DNA of 64,000 nucleotides from Symsagittifera roscoffensis (GCF_963678635.1 NC_087062.1:77160638-77224637); one strand, 5' to 3'. Numbered from the stretch's first letter, positions 33,301-45,884 are shown. Notes: generated from the letters alone by a model not told the origin. A program made the numbers and translations.

Positions 33301-36300
33301 GGAACAGCTGGACAAAACCAACCACCAACTAGATGACGCCAACAAGGAGAAGGCAAGTCAAATCAATTTTCACAAAACACATTTGAAAATTTTTTACAGG
33401 TCATATAACACTCATACTAATCCAGCTCAAAGTCATTGTTGAAATGTTTTGAAGTTTCCATCGCCATTGACCTCGAGCAATTATTGCATCAGATAAAGCA
33501 AAACTGGAGCAGTCAAAAACAGCAATCGAAGCCCTGAAAGCTTTCGAGTTTTTGATATTTTAACTTTGAGCGATGGAGTTCCTATTACCATGGCTATAAA
33601 ACTCACAGCCTCCAATATAGAAGGCTGACATGTCGTGAAATTTCGAACAGAAAATGACCCAAAATAGTAGTAACTTTCACAAAACCTTATAATTTGGTTC
33701 TAAGTCGAGCAACTGACATTGCAAACCATCAAATTAGAAACTAACTCCTTGGTCTATACGGTATTGAACTTATGGCCTTGTGTTTTTGATAAGTATGTCT
33801 TTTCAGGCCACATCGGAGGCGGAGTCGGCGGCGTACCAGAGGAGGCTGCAATTGGCGGAGGAGGAGTTGGACAGGACTACTGAGCGACTGAACACAACCA
33901 CCGAGAAGCTGGAGGTTTCCGAGAAGAGAGCCGACGAACTCGAACGGTAACTACAAAGCTACACGACTATACTCTTTTTCACATTCTTTTTTACCTTCAG
34001 ATTTTTCTAGTGACTTTTGTCGCAAACAATATTACCTTCCCCAATCACCAGGTGAAACTTCGATACATCACTTATTGCATGCATTTCTTGGCTTTTCCAA
34101 AAACATTATGTACTGATCTGGTTCTTGAATTTCATTCTCTTGCTTATGACAAAGGAAAATGGTTAGACTTTTAAAAATTATTAAGAGGGGGAGGGGGTCT
34201 TTCTGAAATTTTCAGGAGAGAAAGTCTTTGCCACGGCGAAAGTTTTTGCTGCATGCACTAAAAATTCATCATTAAGGATAAAATGACAAAATTATATGAA
34301 AAATAATGTAAGATGGGGGGGGGGGGGGGGTGGTAAAACGGACGGAACTGTGAACAAAACATTTGTTCAGCGTTTATTTAATAGTGGTTGTTGGTGGTTA
34401 CTCAAGGGGGGTTTGTACTGTTTGTGAGTGGATTTTAGAGAGAGGAAAGTGCTGGAGAACAAGGCGATGGATGATGACGACAAGATAGAGATGTTGGAGA
34501 TGCAGCTGAAAGAGGCCCAGCTGATCTCGGAAGAGATGGACAAGAAGTTCGACGCAGTCTCCAGAACCCTCGTAGTCGTGGAGGGCAACCTCGAGAGGGC
34601 CGAGGAGAGAGCCGAGAGCGGAGAGACGTAAGTCATTCGTGCGACTAGTATCCCACAACAATTCTGCTACTATTACTCAAAGCTATTGGTTTCGGATGAG
34701 GTCATTTTTTCAATTTTAGTACGTATTTTCATTCCGATTTGGTGACGTAAGACAATGCAGCCAATGATCCGGCGATTGCTGTAGCTTTAGACGTAACTGG
34801 TATAAATATAATTGGGTTTTCTGTTCAAACTGAACAATTTTTTAACAAACAAGTTGTAAAATTATGAATCATACATTCTTGTACGAACGCTACAATTGTT
34901 TTTTGAGTTTCGTTAAGACCGATGATTAAGGCCATTTATTTAAATTAGCACCATGACCATAATTATAAGTTTTCAGATTCTAGTCATGACCAAATAGCTG
35001 AAAATATCGTGGTTATCGGCTTAAAAAACTGCTCGAAGATCATTGCTCATGTTAAACTATGGTTTTAAAAATGCTATTTTTAGAACTTGTCTTAATTCAA
35101 TACTCTACATTTTCGACGATATATAACTTGTGCCATTTTAAAATAGGCTTATCTCTGTTTAACAGTTCAGAAGAACCTTTTTAGTAAAGGTTTGTCTCCA
35201 AGTGAGTTGAATATGACTTCTAAAGGTGACTCCTAGTCAAACCAGTTGATAATATTGGGCTAAAAGAAATCAATTTAGGTATATATAGTAAGGTTATTGC
35301 ACGATTGCGAGAAATATTTATGATTTTTTGAAGGAAGACAAAATTAAGCAAACTGATTCACTTCGCTTGTTTTACCATTTTTAATATTCTCTCACGGAAA
35401 CTTGAACTTGAAACTTGATGAAAAACCACCTGCAGATATCACCAGATGTTTTAAATCATTACTTCATGATCTTTTTAGTTAATTATTTCATGTAAATCTA
35501 AGTTTTATTCCATCGGTTCTTGAAGTCATGACTGACGTATCATGCAAACTTCATATAATAACTCAGGGGCGGATTTAGGGGGGAAGCGGGGGGGGGGGGC
35601 GGACGCCCCTTTTCAGGGATTCGACCCCCTGCCGACCCAAAGGGTCCCCCCTTTGGTACTTTTAAGAAGTCCAGTTTTGGCCGAATAACCTTAAAATTTT
35701 TCTAAACGCGCCTTCGGCGCCAATATATACTAATTTTGAGGGGGGGTTAGCGCGCGCCGAAAAAACGCAATTTTTCGGTCAAAATTTTCCAAAAAGCCTA
35801 AAAACGCCTTTTTTGGCCTATTTTTTCAAAAATTTGCCGGCGGCGCACAGCATAAAACAGTGCTTTGGGAGAGCTCGAAAAATCAATTTGGTCGACCTAA
35901 AAAAGGTCGAAAAAATTTTCGAAAATTTTTTGAAAGTCCGTCCCCCCCCCCTCGAGAAAATCCTAGATCCGCCCCTGTAATAACTTCTCGTTCGCAGTTT
36001 AAGGGTACTTAGGGCATCTTCCTCGCGAGCAAAAATGAACCTTGGGTATTTTTACCTGGTTTAATCATTTGAACCCTCTAATTAATTTGATTATCAGAGT
36101 CTCCTGCCATTGATGGTTTCAGGTAAATTTGAAAACAGAAAATAAGGCCTCTCAAAAAACGAAAATTGGTGAAAACTGTTTGCTGACTGTTCAAATATTA
36201 AGTTCACCATTTTACAGTGAAAACAGCTAATTTCACTATAGAATCACTACACAACTTGACTTTCACATAAAGGCACACTAAATTTATCTATTCACGAATA

Positions 36301-39300
36301 AGAATTGCGTATATGACCGCACTTGTTATCTATAATTAAACAAAAAACTTCAAAAATCAAATTTTTAACATCAGTTTTTTACCCTATCCAGCATTTAAAT
36401 ACCATCATTTTAGTATTCTTGGAGCACCTTAAACAAGAAAAATTGCGATGGAGTTTTAATTAATTAGTTGACGCAATTAATAATTAATTACTGCAGAAGT
36501 GGTTAGCCTGTTATGACAAGTAATGACTAACCGGGGAAGCGTTTTTCAGTCTGCATCACAAAACGACAGACAAAATGAACACCATAACTTTGAAATGGCA
36601 CAAAAATCTGCGTCAATGGAACAATTAGCTGAATAATTAATCCTAGCAGCAAAAAAAAACGGCTATAAATGAAATTGATTTGCACATTTTTCTGGAGTTT
36701 TGGAAGCATTCTGCAAACAGTTATCAAAAAAGTTAGAATTTTTTGTTTGTGCATGTGGACTGAAAAGGCAGCTGCCCCGTACTAACTAACCACTCGGGGT
36801 CAATCTGAATTGGTTGACTACCGAGGGGGTCACTGTATTGTGTTGTGCTGTGTTGTGTTGTTGTTGACTACTGTGATTTGCAGTAAAGTGCTTGAGTATG
36901 AAGAAGAGTTGAATCTGCTGGCGAATAACCTCAAGTCGGTAGAGGTGGCGCTGGACAAGGCCAACGAGAAGGAATACGAGTACGAGAACACAGTTAAAGA
37001 CTTGGACGAGCGACTGGAGGAGGCTCTGAAGAGAGCCGAGTTCGCCGAGAGGACTATCAACAAACTCGAACAGCAGGTCCGCCGTCGCCTCAATTTTCAC
37101 CTTTTTATTACAAAATTTTTCCCAATTTCATTCAAATTCAATGTTTTCAGGCCAACCCCAAATTTGTAGTGCCTTCTTTTGAATGATTTTTTGAGGGTTT
37201 TGACAATTTTTTGGACCACTTTTTGTGGGTTATGTGGAGGCTGAAATCGTAAATGGAATGAAACTTTGATGATTGAAAAATTATTCACAAGGGAAAGGAA
37301 ACACATACGAACTGTTCAGTTGTTAACGTAGAACCGCCCGGGTTGACAATTCTACAAGAAATTCCCCCTATCTTAGAACTTCTTACAAGATTTGTAGTAA
37401 AATCCACTATCTTACAAGTTTCTTACAAATTTTCTTACAAATAAATAATTAGAGTGAGAATTTAACTGAAAACGCTTCCGAATTTCAAAAAAATTCAGAA
37501 GCGTTAAAAACACTGAATTTCAAAAAAATTTTATAATGTTTTGATAATTTTTAATGTTTCGAATAACTTTTTTCTATAAATCTTGCAGTTTTTTATGAGA
37601 AAAGTTGTAAATTAAGACCTTTTCTCACAAAAAAAAATCTCAAAATTAAATCCAACAAATAGCTTTAAAGTTTCGCACATCGTGCAAAAAACTGTACCTG
37701 CACTGAAAAAAAATCATTTAAATTCGGAAGAAATTTTTTCCAAGGAATTTTTCCTATCTTAGTAGGAATTATCAGGTTTTCGCAGCTCATTTTAGTAAAA
37801 AAATATTTTTAGGTAACTATTTTCTTAGCTGCGCACTGTTGAGCCCTGCTTGAAATTTACATGCAATTTTTGTGTTTTTTTTCGGCTGGGTAATGTTGCC
37901 TCACCCGCAAGCAACGAGCATGGTTCATGGTCGGCCTCGAACATCCGACCTTTCACTACCAAGCCAATTAGTTTAAGAGTTTTCTGATAACAAAATACTA
38001 TTTTTATTGGCAGTTCATTGACAACTGATTCGAAAAAAATGATACAAAAATTCATATGAGATTCGATACTGAAAAATAATTTAATGGCAAATTCGTGCAA
38101 ATTATTTCAATACTGTTTTGGTTTTATAAATTTTTTAAGTGATTTTTTTTACAGCTGGACAACGTGGAAGAAGACTTGTTCAACGAGAGATCCAAATTCA
38201 GAAACATCATGGCAGAACTTGACCAGATTTTGGCTGAGATTACCGGCCAATCATAACTCTCCAAACTATAAAAACGCAACCTGATATGTCATATAACAAA
38301 TCTATTAACTTGCATGTGGAGCATCGCAGACACCAAGCAATATCATCTAACTAACAACACAGCTATTCATTTGGCAGCAGAGATCCGGTTTAGTTTTGAA
38401 GACATTTTTAAATCAGTTTTCTCCAGACTTTGTATTCTGTAAGAAATTGACAGAAGCGCCTTTAAGGGAGGGCCTTTGACAGGTAAAAAAAACTCCTAAT
38501 CTGATAATGATTTTGCAGGCCGATCTTATACTTTCAAAAAGGCGCCAATCTATACGAATTTGAAAAAGATAGCACGCGCAAAAAAGCAATTTGTCAAAAA
38601 TACTAAGGAAAAACGTTTTTTTTTAAATACTTTATCAAAAGTTTCCATAAAAATCGCATTCGAATTATCAACCAAAATTTCATCTCCAATTAACTTAGCT
38701 TTAATTTTTTTCACCGGGTGATCTTGGGTGATCCAGGTTAGTTACATATATGAGCGCCTTAATTCCAGTGTTTGTGCTCATTAGGCCATTCCAATGGGAG
38801 ACAAATAGTCTTCATCTATGGAATATGCACTCGTGCAACTACCGAACCGTTAGGTTGTCGACTCTATGAAAACGCTGAGTAGTTACAGCTTTAGAAATCA
38901 TTTGTAGTGCTATGAATTTGGGTGGTAATTGGACTAAAAGGCTCAATCGTTTTTTTGGTGAGGTAGAAAACCTCTTTCTGAGCTTCGCTTTTTCTTTTTA
39001 ATCCATCCACCGCAAAGAACGCCTCAATTACAAAAGGTAACATATAAATTTAGATGTTAAGTTGAAAGATCCGTTAGATTTTAATCGATCTTGTTAATAA
39101 CATGTTTTCCCTCTGCACTACCCTATAACTTTGATATTTTAGCATCTTTATGTTTTGATTGCCCTGAATTATCTCCAAAATGTCATTTAATTCTATCGTA
39201 ATAAGATGATATAAGCAATATATGTTGCTATTAATGTTTGTTATTATAATGAGTTGTAACCTGTTAGTAAAAACGTGTGAGTGACGGGTGTTGGGTGTGT

Positions 39301-40171
39301 GTGTGCAGGAAGATCACCGAGTACGAGGAGGAGCTGAACATGTTGGCCAGTAACCTGAAGTCGGTCGAGGTCAACTTGGAGCAGGCGAACGAGCGGGAGT
39401 CGGAGTACGAGACGACAATCAAGGACCTCGACGAGCGACTGGAGGAGGCACTGAAGAGAGCCGAGTTCGCAGAGAGGACCATCAACAAACTCGAACAGCA
39501 GGTAAACATTTTAGGGATATGTGCAATATGCAACCATAGTACCTTTTCGACCCCCTCCCCTTGTACCGTCTACGTCTATGTACAGCAAGTAACCCCCTGT
39601 ACCCTTTCGACCCAACTCCTATGTCCAAGTGCAACAACCAACCCTTTTATCCGTTCGATGACGCCCTAACATCTAAGTCTAAATGCAACGTAAAAACTAT
39701 TACCCATTCGACCCGATATCCATGCGATGAAATATTTGAATTCGTTGAATACTTTTCTGCATCGGTCTGGAAAACTCAATCATTGACTTCGGTCATCTCG
39801 CAAACTGATCCATTCGATTAATTTTTCATTCACCGAACATGGATGCTTTGGCATTATCGTTTTTGTAAAAGTGATCCAATCCAATTACGTTTTGGAACCT
39901 TTTTTATTATTAACAATTATTAAATAATTATTTTGCTTTTTTTTTGGTGGCGTTTTTTTGAGCTGAAATGCAAAAAAGTTACCGTGAATATATTATAAAA
40001 TCATCTTCAAACTAAAGAGAAATTGTTTATTCTTACTAAAGCTCAAACTTAAAGAAGTGTCATTTTTAGCTGGACAACGTGGAAGAAGATTTGTTCAACG
40101 AGAGATCCAAATTCAGAAACATCATGGCAGAACTTGACCAGATTTTGGCTGAGATCACCGGACAGTCATAA
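30370..40171 (+). CDS. tpm: Tropomyosin, long isoform, with alternative C-terminal exon pairs
   Basis: Coiled-coil protein that winds along actin filaments and gates myosin access. Exons: 30370-30483, 33233-33352, 33807-33946, 34439-34627, then either 36884-37076 plus 38155-38256, or 39309-39501 plus 40070-40171. All junctions keep frame and both forms give 285 residues, one more than the usual 284. The start '[20 protein letters not shown]' is the conserved high-molecular-weight N-terminus, and family motifs continue ('KVLENKAM', 'LERAEERAE', '[14 protein letters not shown]'), ending 'AEITGQS'. Heptads run throughout without a break. Intron 2 has a GC donor (AAG|GCAAGT); the others are GT. 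Long introns carry a hAT-like MITE (35564) and G- or C-runs. The final exon of the b form is followed by AATAAA at 40289. A chordate-type muscle or cytoskeletal role is likely, but which tissue uses which end cannot be told from sequence. Confidence 0.96.
30550..30566 (+). repeat. Poly-C run in tropomyosin intron 1
   Basis: A run of about 16 Cs. Similar mononucleotide runs occur at 28906 (C), 34316-34330 (G), 35592 (G) and 46190-46222 (C with two Ts). Run lengths are unreliable in assemblies. Confidence 0.8.
35564..35977 (+). mobile_element. hAT-like MITE, intact, 414 bp, in tropomyosin intron
   Basis: It begins CAGGGGCGGATTTAG and ends CTAGATCCGCCCCTG, an imperfect terminal inverted repeat, and is flanked by the perfect 8-bp duplication TAATAACT (35556-35563 and 35978-35985). 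An 8-bp duplication and CAGGGGCGGA-type ends are typical of the hAT superfamily. The interior has long G and C runs and 'gcgccttcggcgccaatata' but no coding frame, so it is non-autonomous. At least six other copies lie in this window. Confidence 0.92.
36884..38256 (+). other. Tropomyosin alternative 3' exon pair a
   Basis: The penultimate exon is 36884-37076 (193 bases, '[20 protein letters not shown]' start), and the last exon is 38155-38256 (33 codons plus TAA). The penultimate exon differs from its b twin at 11 of 64 residues, all in the first 37 positions; the last 27 are identical. I see no AATAAA within about 1 kb after this stop, so the end of this transcript form is unclear. Confidence 0.9.
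39309..40171 (+). other. Tropomyosin alternative 3' exon pair b
   Basis: The penultimate exon is 39309-39501 (193 bases, '[20 protein letters not shown]' start), and the last exon is 40070-40171. The last exon encodes exactly the same 33 residues as exon 38155-38256 and differs from it at only four synonymous third positions. Exon phases match those of pair a, so pairs can be exchanged, and mixed forms (5a with 6b) are also possible. Confidence 0.9.
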
Positions 40172-40288
40172 GGCGCCAGAGGAGCTGCCGGAACCCAGTG
40201 ACGCCCAAGATACCAACAAAGGAAACAAACTATCCCTTTTTCAGATACTGCTAACTTGTATTATTTGAACTCTTAATAATAAGTATCC

Positions 40289-40294
40289 AATAAA
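40289..40294 (+). terminator. Poly(A) signal of tropomyosin form b
   Basis: AATAAA lies 118 bases after the TAA at 40171, in 'tccaataaattatt'. A second 'gaataaattt' occurs near 40425. Confidence 0.65.
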
Positions 40295-40299
40295 TTATT

Positions 40300-43200
40300 A
40301 ATTTACGTAATTGTACACCATTTAGTCTGCCTGAAAGAGCCAGAGATTTTGATCAATCACAGAGCCACAGATTTTGGTGGTGATTCTTGCATTTTTATTA
40401 ACTTTTGCTTCTATTGTTACTATTATGAATAAATTTACTCAAATATTAATTGGTTGTTTCAATTAAGTTGTCTTCGGTTTCTTGGAACAAATAATGAATC
40501 ATAAGACACCGCATCAACGAACATAAGCTAATACTGATGTTGGATCTCGCGCTCTAAACTATGCTGTTTTGTTTCAAAAATTCCAAAACGGTGGCCAAAA
40601 ATTTCATCTAGTTCAACGATTTCACAAAACTGGTTAAAAATTTTGGGTTTTTGCTGCAGAAGAGCTCAGAAAACCAATTTGACAACTTATTTTCTAAATC
40701 TTAAAATTAAGCATTTCCACAACTGTTGTAAAAGTGCAAATATTGTGCTTGATTTTATGTAGAAAAATCGTATCATAACGAAGCCCTGAAATTTCTACTG
40801 CCTTTTCAGGACTATGGAGAATTTTGTTTTCTAAAAATTGATGAGTTTTTTGAAAATCATCCCTCAACTCACCGTATTTAGTACCAAGTGATAGATTTTG
40901 TTCCTAGTAACGTAGCAATCATGACAACTAGCATTTCAACCAATTTGGAACGATTTCTGTGACGGATTAATTCTCCGCATACCCATTAATAGCGGGAAAT
41001 ATATGGTGCGTTACTTGTTTCAAACTGGCTTTATTTTAGCAATCATTAAACCCCCACATTTTTACAAAAAATGAATATAACTGAAATATTTCTTTTAAAT
41101 TTGACAATAAAAACCATGGTCTAAAAAAATCTCCCCAAAGGCTACAAGGTGAGAAACAAGATTTATGGACAAAAGCTAGTTCAACACTTTGTTGAGCGCT
41201 TCGACGAATTCGCGTGTTCTGACGTTCGATAGACGAAACATGGTTAAACTGTTTTGATTTTAAACGTTTTTGTGAACCTAGTAGATATTGTTGACATGCA
41301 TCCGTCAAATGAACAGTAGAAAAAACTTTTCTCAATTTAAAGCGTCTATCAAAATATAAATATTTATTTTAATCAAAATTGAATTCAAAAAATAAATTGG
41401 AACAAATTCAAAAAACAACTCTTTTTTCTTCCCCATTTTGAGAATACATTCAAAAACCGTTAAAAAATAAGGTAGCTTGAGCGAATTTTATGCAAGGTTG
41501 AAGCGGTTGGAACGAACTTCGACTTGTTAATTGTAGTGTCATATAAAAAACTCTTACAGTGGTGAAAATCATAAAAAAATGAAATAAAAAAAACTTCCCT
41601 GTGATCAATTGTGAGGCTTAAAATTGCCAATAAGGCCAACTTGAGGTAAATAATAGGCAATCTTCACCAGTTTTTTTTGTGTTTGTTCGTCAAATAAAAT
41701 TGTCCGTGGCATCATTCCAAAATAAAAACAGCAAGATTTATTACTTTGTTCCGATTTTTTTTTGGTATTTTGTTTGACTTTATTCTTTAACTAGCCAAAA
41801 GTTATCTCAATTACCTTGAATGCTATCAAAACTCTCAAATGAGCGGTCATCTTCTTCCGATTTTCAATTCAAAAACAATACGGAAATTTTGCGCTCATAA
41901 TGTTGTCTCTTTTGACCAATTTTGACTTATTCAGCTCAAAATTATACAAATTTTAAATTTTGAAATCTGGAAATATTTCGGCAGAAAGTTGATTCTTAAA
42001 CGAATTGAGGCCAATTAATTGATGAAAAGACTCCGTTTGCAGACGCAAAGTTTATCAAAGTGTACATAACGCTTTGTATGGGGAAAGGATCTCAAAAAAC
42101 TGAAAAAATATTGAATTAAGAAACTAAAATAGATAATAATTTTATATTTGAAAACTGACGAAAGTCAAAACACTCGCAACAGGTCTGTTTAAGCTTTGCA
42201 TTGTCAAAATCATTAGATATCGGACTAAATTGCATTGCCTGACACTATGAGTTGAAATTCTTACAAAATTTATGACTTATATAGCTACAAAAGTGACCAA
42301 GTTGATTTGTATTGAAGCCCACAAGTTCTAACAAAAAATTTGAACTGTCAAAATAGATAAAAACAATAAAAAAATTTTAATAATCCAATTAACTATTGTT
42401 TTCATCAACTGTTTTGTTCACGTAAGACACATCGCACGTTTTTTTGTTCGATAAATTTATTAGATTTATAAAAAAAAAATTAAGGATGAACAAGACTGCT
42501 CATGTGTTAAGACAAAGCTCTGAATATTCCAATTGCCCTTTTATCAATATCGAATAGTTTTTGGGGAAAAAACCATAAAAATTTATAAGTTTTGGACAAT
42601 ATCAAATTGTGAAAAACTCAGTTGTACAGTATTAATACGACCGATTAGCTAGCCTCAATTCAATTTGGAACATTTTAATGCGCGGATAAGTCGACACATA
42701 TTTTGCGTTACGCTGTCAGCATTATCAAAATCTTCAAGTCACGCATAAAAAATTACTTCAGAGCATGGCCAAGTTGGTAATTTTTAAGCTCCCAGAACTT
42801 CGAAAAAATATCGGAGGTGAATAATCTTTTACGGACCAATCGTACAGCCCCTCCTTTCCCCCTCAAATCAATATAGGGGGGAAGAGAGGAGAAAATATGG
42901 ATTTAACATAAGCTAATTTTGAGTATAGACTAGATTTGTTCAAAATTAGCAGTATAACTAAAAAATCTAATTAAAATATTACTTGTGTAATTAATAGCAT
43001 AAAAATTCAATTCCGCGAAAAAAATTGTAGAAAAATTGTAGAATGTTATTTGTGCGTTTGTCTGCAATGCATATTTTACACAGAAACAAAGTAAAGGCTT
43101 GCGATGGGCATTCTACGGTAGGTCACTTAATGGGTGGGGGGATTGTACGGTGAATCCCTTTTTTTTTCTTTTTTTTTCAGGGAGTCGATAATTTCAATAA

Positions 43201-44480
43201 GGTATAAAATTTTTATGTATAAAAATATTATTTCGATTGCAGGAAATTGACTGTAAAAAAACTACCCCAAGCATATTCGGTTTTCGTCGAAAGTCGAAAC
43301 AAAAAAAATTCTTGACTAATTTTGTGTTGCAATTGAAAAAGTTAAATTGGCAGATACCAGTTTCTTCAGACAAAAGTGTTTTCTGGATTTCAATAAAAGG
43401 TGTTTTTTTTATTTTGTTTAAATTTTGTTTCAATTTTGTTTAAATTTTACCCCAGAAACGCGTCATTTTTGTATGTTTGTCAATTAAAAATTACGCCATG
43501 TTTACAAAGTCAATTGCTGAAACGAGTATAACAAATTGATTCTCCTCTTTAGGCCTTAAGATGGGGGTATAGTCATCTAAAGTTTCTAAGGCAATTATTT
43601 TCGTTTGGTAGCTGAAAATGCCACTTTCACGGAATAAAAGCAAATTGTTAACTTAAAGACAGTTTTTGAACAATTTGCACAGCTGTTGGGATATGCTTCT
43701 CTTGATTTTTGTTAGTCAAAGAAGGAAGTTTAGTTTGATAAATTTGTGGCAGCAATTGGCTTGGTAATTTTGGCGCAAATTTTAATGGACAAAAACCCGA
43801 GTTGACAAAAACGTTACTCAAACAATTTCACATACGTCACACATCTAGAAAAGATCAGATAACTTTACGACTAGCAATTTTTTACAGTGTGAAGTTGTGT
43901 GACTAACATTTCTTTGCAGAATGAAATTGTGTGGAGAGCTTTTTTCGTTGTATGAAATTGTGTGACTGCCTTTTTCTCTGTGAAAAAATTGAGTTCGTTG
44001 AGTTTGCTTCAAGTTTTTGTGTTCCTTTCTAAACACAATAACCAAAAGTTTTCTCATTTGAAAAAACGAACCAATTCAGTGACAAGAATCTCGCAGATAA
44101 ACTGCATTTTGAGGTTTGTGGTGTAATTTAAGGTTCTAATTCCACACGTAATTATATTTAAATAAACAATATTATAATTTTTGTGTACGGCTAAAAAGCT
44201 TGTTTGTGAATTTTGTAAATTGCGGCATGTTTTTTTGATAGACTTTTTTTGCCATAGCAAACCAAACAGAAATAATTATAGATACACACAAAACCCACTT
44301 TTTGGTTTTTGTTACTTTTATGCGGAAAAAAACAGAACTAAAATTTTTTTGACGAAAAAATGTGCAATCAAGTTTCAATCTCCAAAATCAATTTTAATAC
44401 CATTACTTTTAAATTTCGGTTTTGTAAATCTCGAGTTTGTTTTGTTGATGCAGAAAAAAAACACTAATTTTTGAAAAAGA
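40300..44480. other. Intergenic region between tropomyosin and the GPCR, no gene seen
   Basis: AT-rich sequence without a supportable gene. It holds fragments of dispersed repeats ('tttgttccgattttttttt' near 41745, 'gcgcggataag' near 42680), a G/C-rich hairpin near 42850-42895 and the short tandem motif at 43857-43990. Small open frames (for example 41335-41036 on the minus strand) have no recognisable content. Confidence 0.5.
43857..43990 (+). repeat. Imperfect ~33-bp tandem motif, about three units
   Basis: Units share 'atgaaattgtgtgactaaca' followed by 'tttttt'. Related single motifs of the form 'tgtatgacaagcatttttt' occur at about 31490-31600, 32068, 44855, 45290, 58150, 58265, 61740, 62145 and 62275. 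Confidence 0.6.
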
Positions 44481-44489
44481 TTTTGTCAT

Positions 44490-44840
44490 GACTTTTTGTT
44501 CCGACCATTGAAAATAGGGAAGAATTTTTTATACCGGTGTGTTTTGAGTTTTTTGTTTTCCACGCAAAATCAGTTACCATAATTAACCATCAGACTGGTT
44601 CGGGTGATTTATCATATTAAGGCCCTTTCAGTCGCAATTCAAACGATAAAAAAAAATCATTTTTTCTATTTTATATATTTTACTGAAAACAATTGTAGTC
44701 GTTTATGCCTAAATCACTAAATTTCTACGTGTTTGAATAGCTCTATCATTACACGACGTAAGAAAAAGATATTAACTTGAAAAAATTCTAAGATTGCGGT
44801 CGGAACATTCTGTCCTACTTGCGCTGCTACCGGCTATCCT
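44490..44840 (+). repeat. Second copy of the 27570-28190 dispersed repeat
   Basis: It shares 'atcatattaaggccctttca', 'gtcgtttatgcc' and 'gcggtcggaacattc' with 27570-28190. A related form with 'cagtcggaacattcagggct' and 'ttgccctgatacgagca' occurs at about 50455, 56610 and 60700. Confidence 0.55.
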
Positions 44841-44885
44841 TGCTCATAGTATAAAACTGTATGACTAGCGTTTTTTCATTAGCTC

Positions 44886-45276
44886 TAGGGGCGGATCTAG
44901 GATTTTCTCGAGTAGGGCGGATTTTCAAAAAATTTTGGAAAGTTTTGCTGAAATTTTTTTTAGGTCGACAAAATTTTCCGAGTTCTACTAAAGCACTAAA
45001 AAGACGCTGTTTTGGCCAAATTTTCTGCGCCGCAGCCAAACTTTTGGAAAAAAAAAACAGGTAAAAAAAGCCATTTTTGGGCACTTTTTGGAAAATTTTG
45101 ACAAAAAATCACGTTTTTTTGGCGCGCTCCCGCTCTTTTAGGGTCGGTCTTCCAAATATGGATTTCTTAAAAAGTACCAAAGTGGAGACCTTTTGGGTCG
45201 GCAGGGGGTCGAATCCCTGAGGAGGGGGGGGGGGAGAGAACGTCCCCCCGCCTTCCCCCCTCTAAATCCGCCCCTG
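44886..45276 (-). mobile_element. hAT-like MITE, complete, reverse orientation
   Basis: The ends are TAGGGGCGGATCTAG and CTAAATCCGCCCCTG. The flanks are ATTAGCTC (44878-44885) and ATTAGCTT (45277-45284), an 8-bp target duplication with one mismatch. It is inserted in the short 'tgtatgactagc' motif described at 43857. The frames of 67-85 codons inside are element sequence, not genes. Confidence 0.88.
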
Positions 45277-45329
45277 ATTAGCTTCATTTGTGAGATTGCA
45301 TGACTAGCATTTAAAAAACTCAGTATCTA

Positions 45330-45884
45330 CAGTGCTGATTTAAATTAACCGGACAAAACGCGTAAACTTGAAATTTAGAGCCCGTTTTTCTCAAATTGGG
45401 TTGAGTTTAGGTGAAAATTTATGAGGACAAAACTTGCTTAAAATTTTAGCAGAATTAATATGGTGTAATTTTTTAGCGAAATTCGGGCCCGAAATTTTCA
45501 CCCCAAAAATGGGTCATTTTGGATTTTCTTAGTTAACCAACCATTACGCCGAAAATACTCAGTCGATCACAGACATAATTATATCAAAGTGAGCCCCTTA
45601 TGTAGCCCAACAAACTTTAAGAAGGGTATAACCTCCAAAAATAATTGCAAATTGTTTAAAAATTGTTTTAAAATAGGAAATTGGTATTTTATATATACTA
45701 ACCCATTTTTGGGGTAAAATTTCGGGCCCGAATTTCGCAAAACAAGTTACACCATATTAATTCTGCTAACATTTTAAGCAAGTTTTGTCTTCATAAGTTT
45801 GCACCTAAACACAACCCAATTTGAGAAAAACGGGTTTTAAATTTCAAGTTAACGCGTTTTGTCTGGTTAATTAAAATCAGCCTT
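45330..45884. mobile_element. Tc1-like foldback MITE
   Basis: The left end is TA-CAGTGCTGATTTAAATT and the right end reads 'ggttaattaaaatcagcc'. Arms of about 240 bases are inverted copies of one another (for example 'cccgaaattttcaccccaaa' and its inverse near 45710-45740) around a short centre, so the element can fold into one long hairpin. Same family as 15075 and 49081. Confidence 0.8.

Noticed and set aside
34367-34661. Minus-strand frames opposite tropomyosin exons (also 36786-37100 and 39264-39533)
   Set aside because: Shadows of the real exons, which match the tropomyosin family on the plus strand with correct splice phases.
44827-45084. Small frames inside hAT-like MITE copies (also 47633-47887, 48199-48516, 50940-51377, 54689-54929)
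   Set aside because: They recur wherever the MITE occurs, on both strands, with homopolymer-rich translations.
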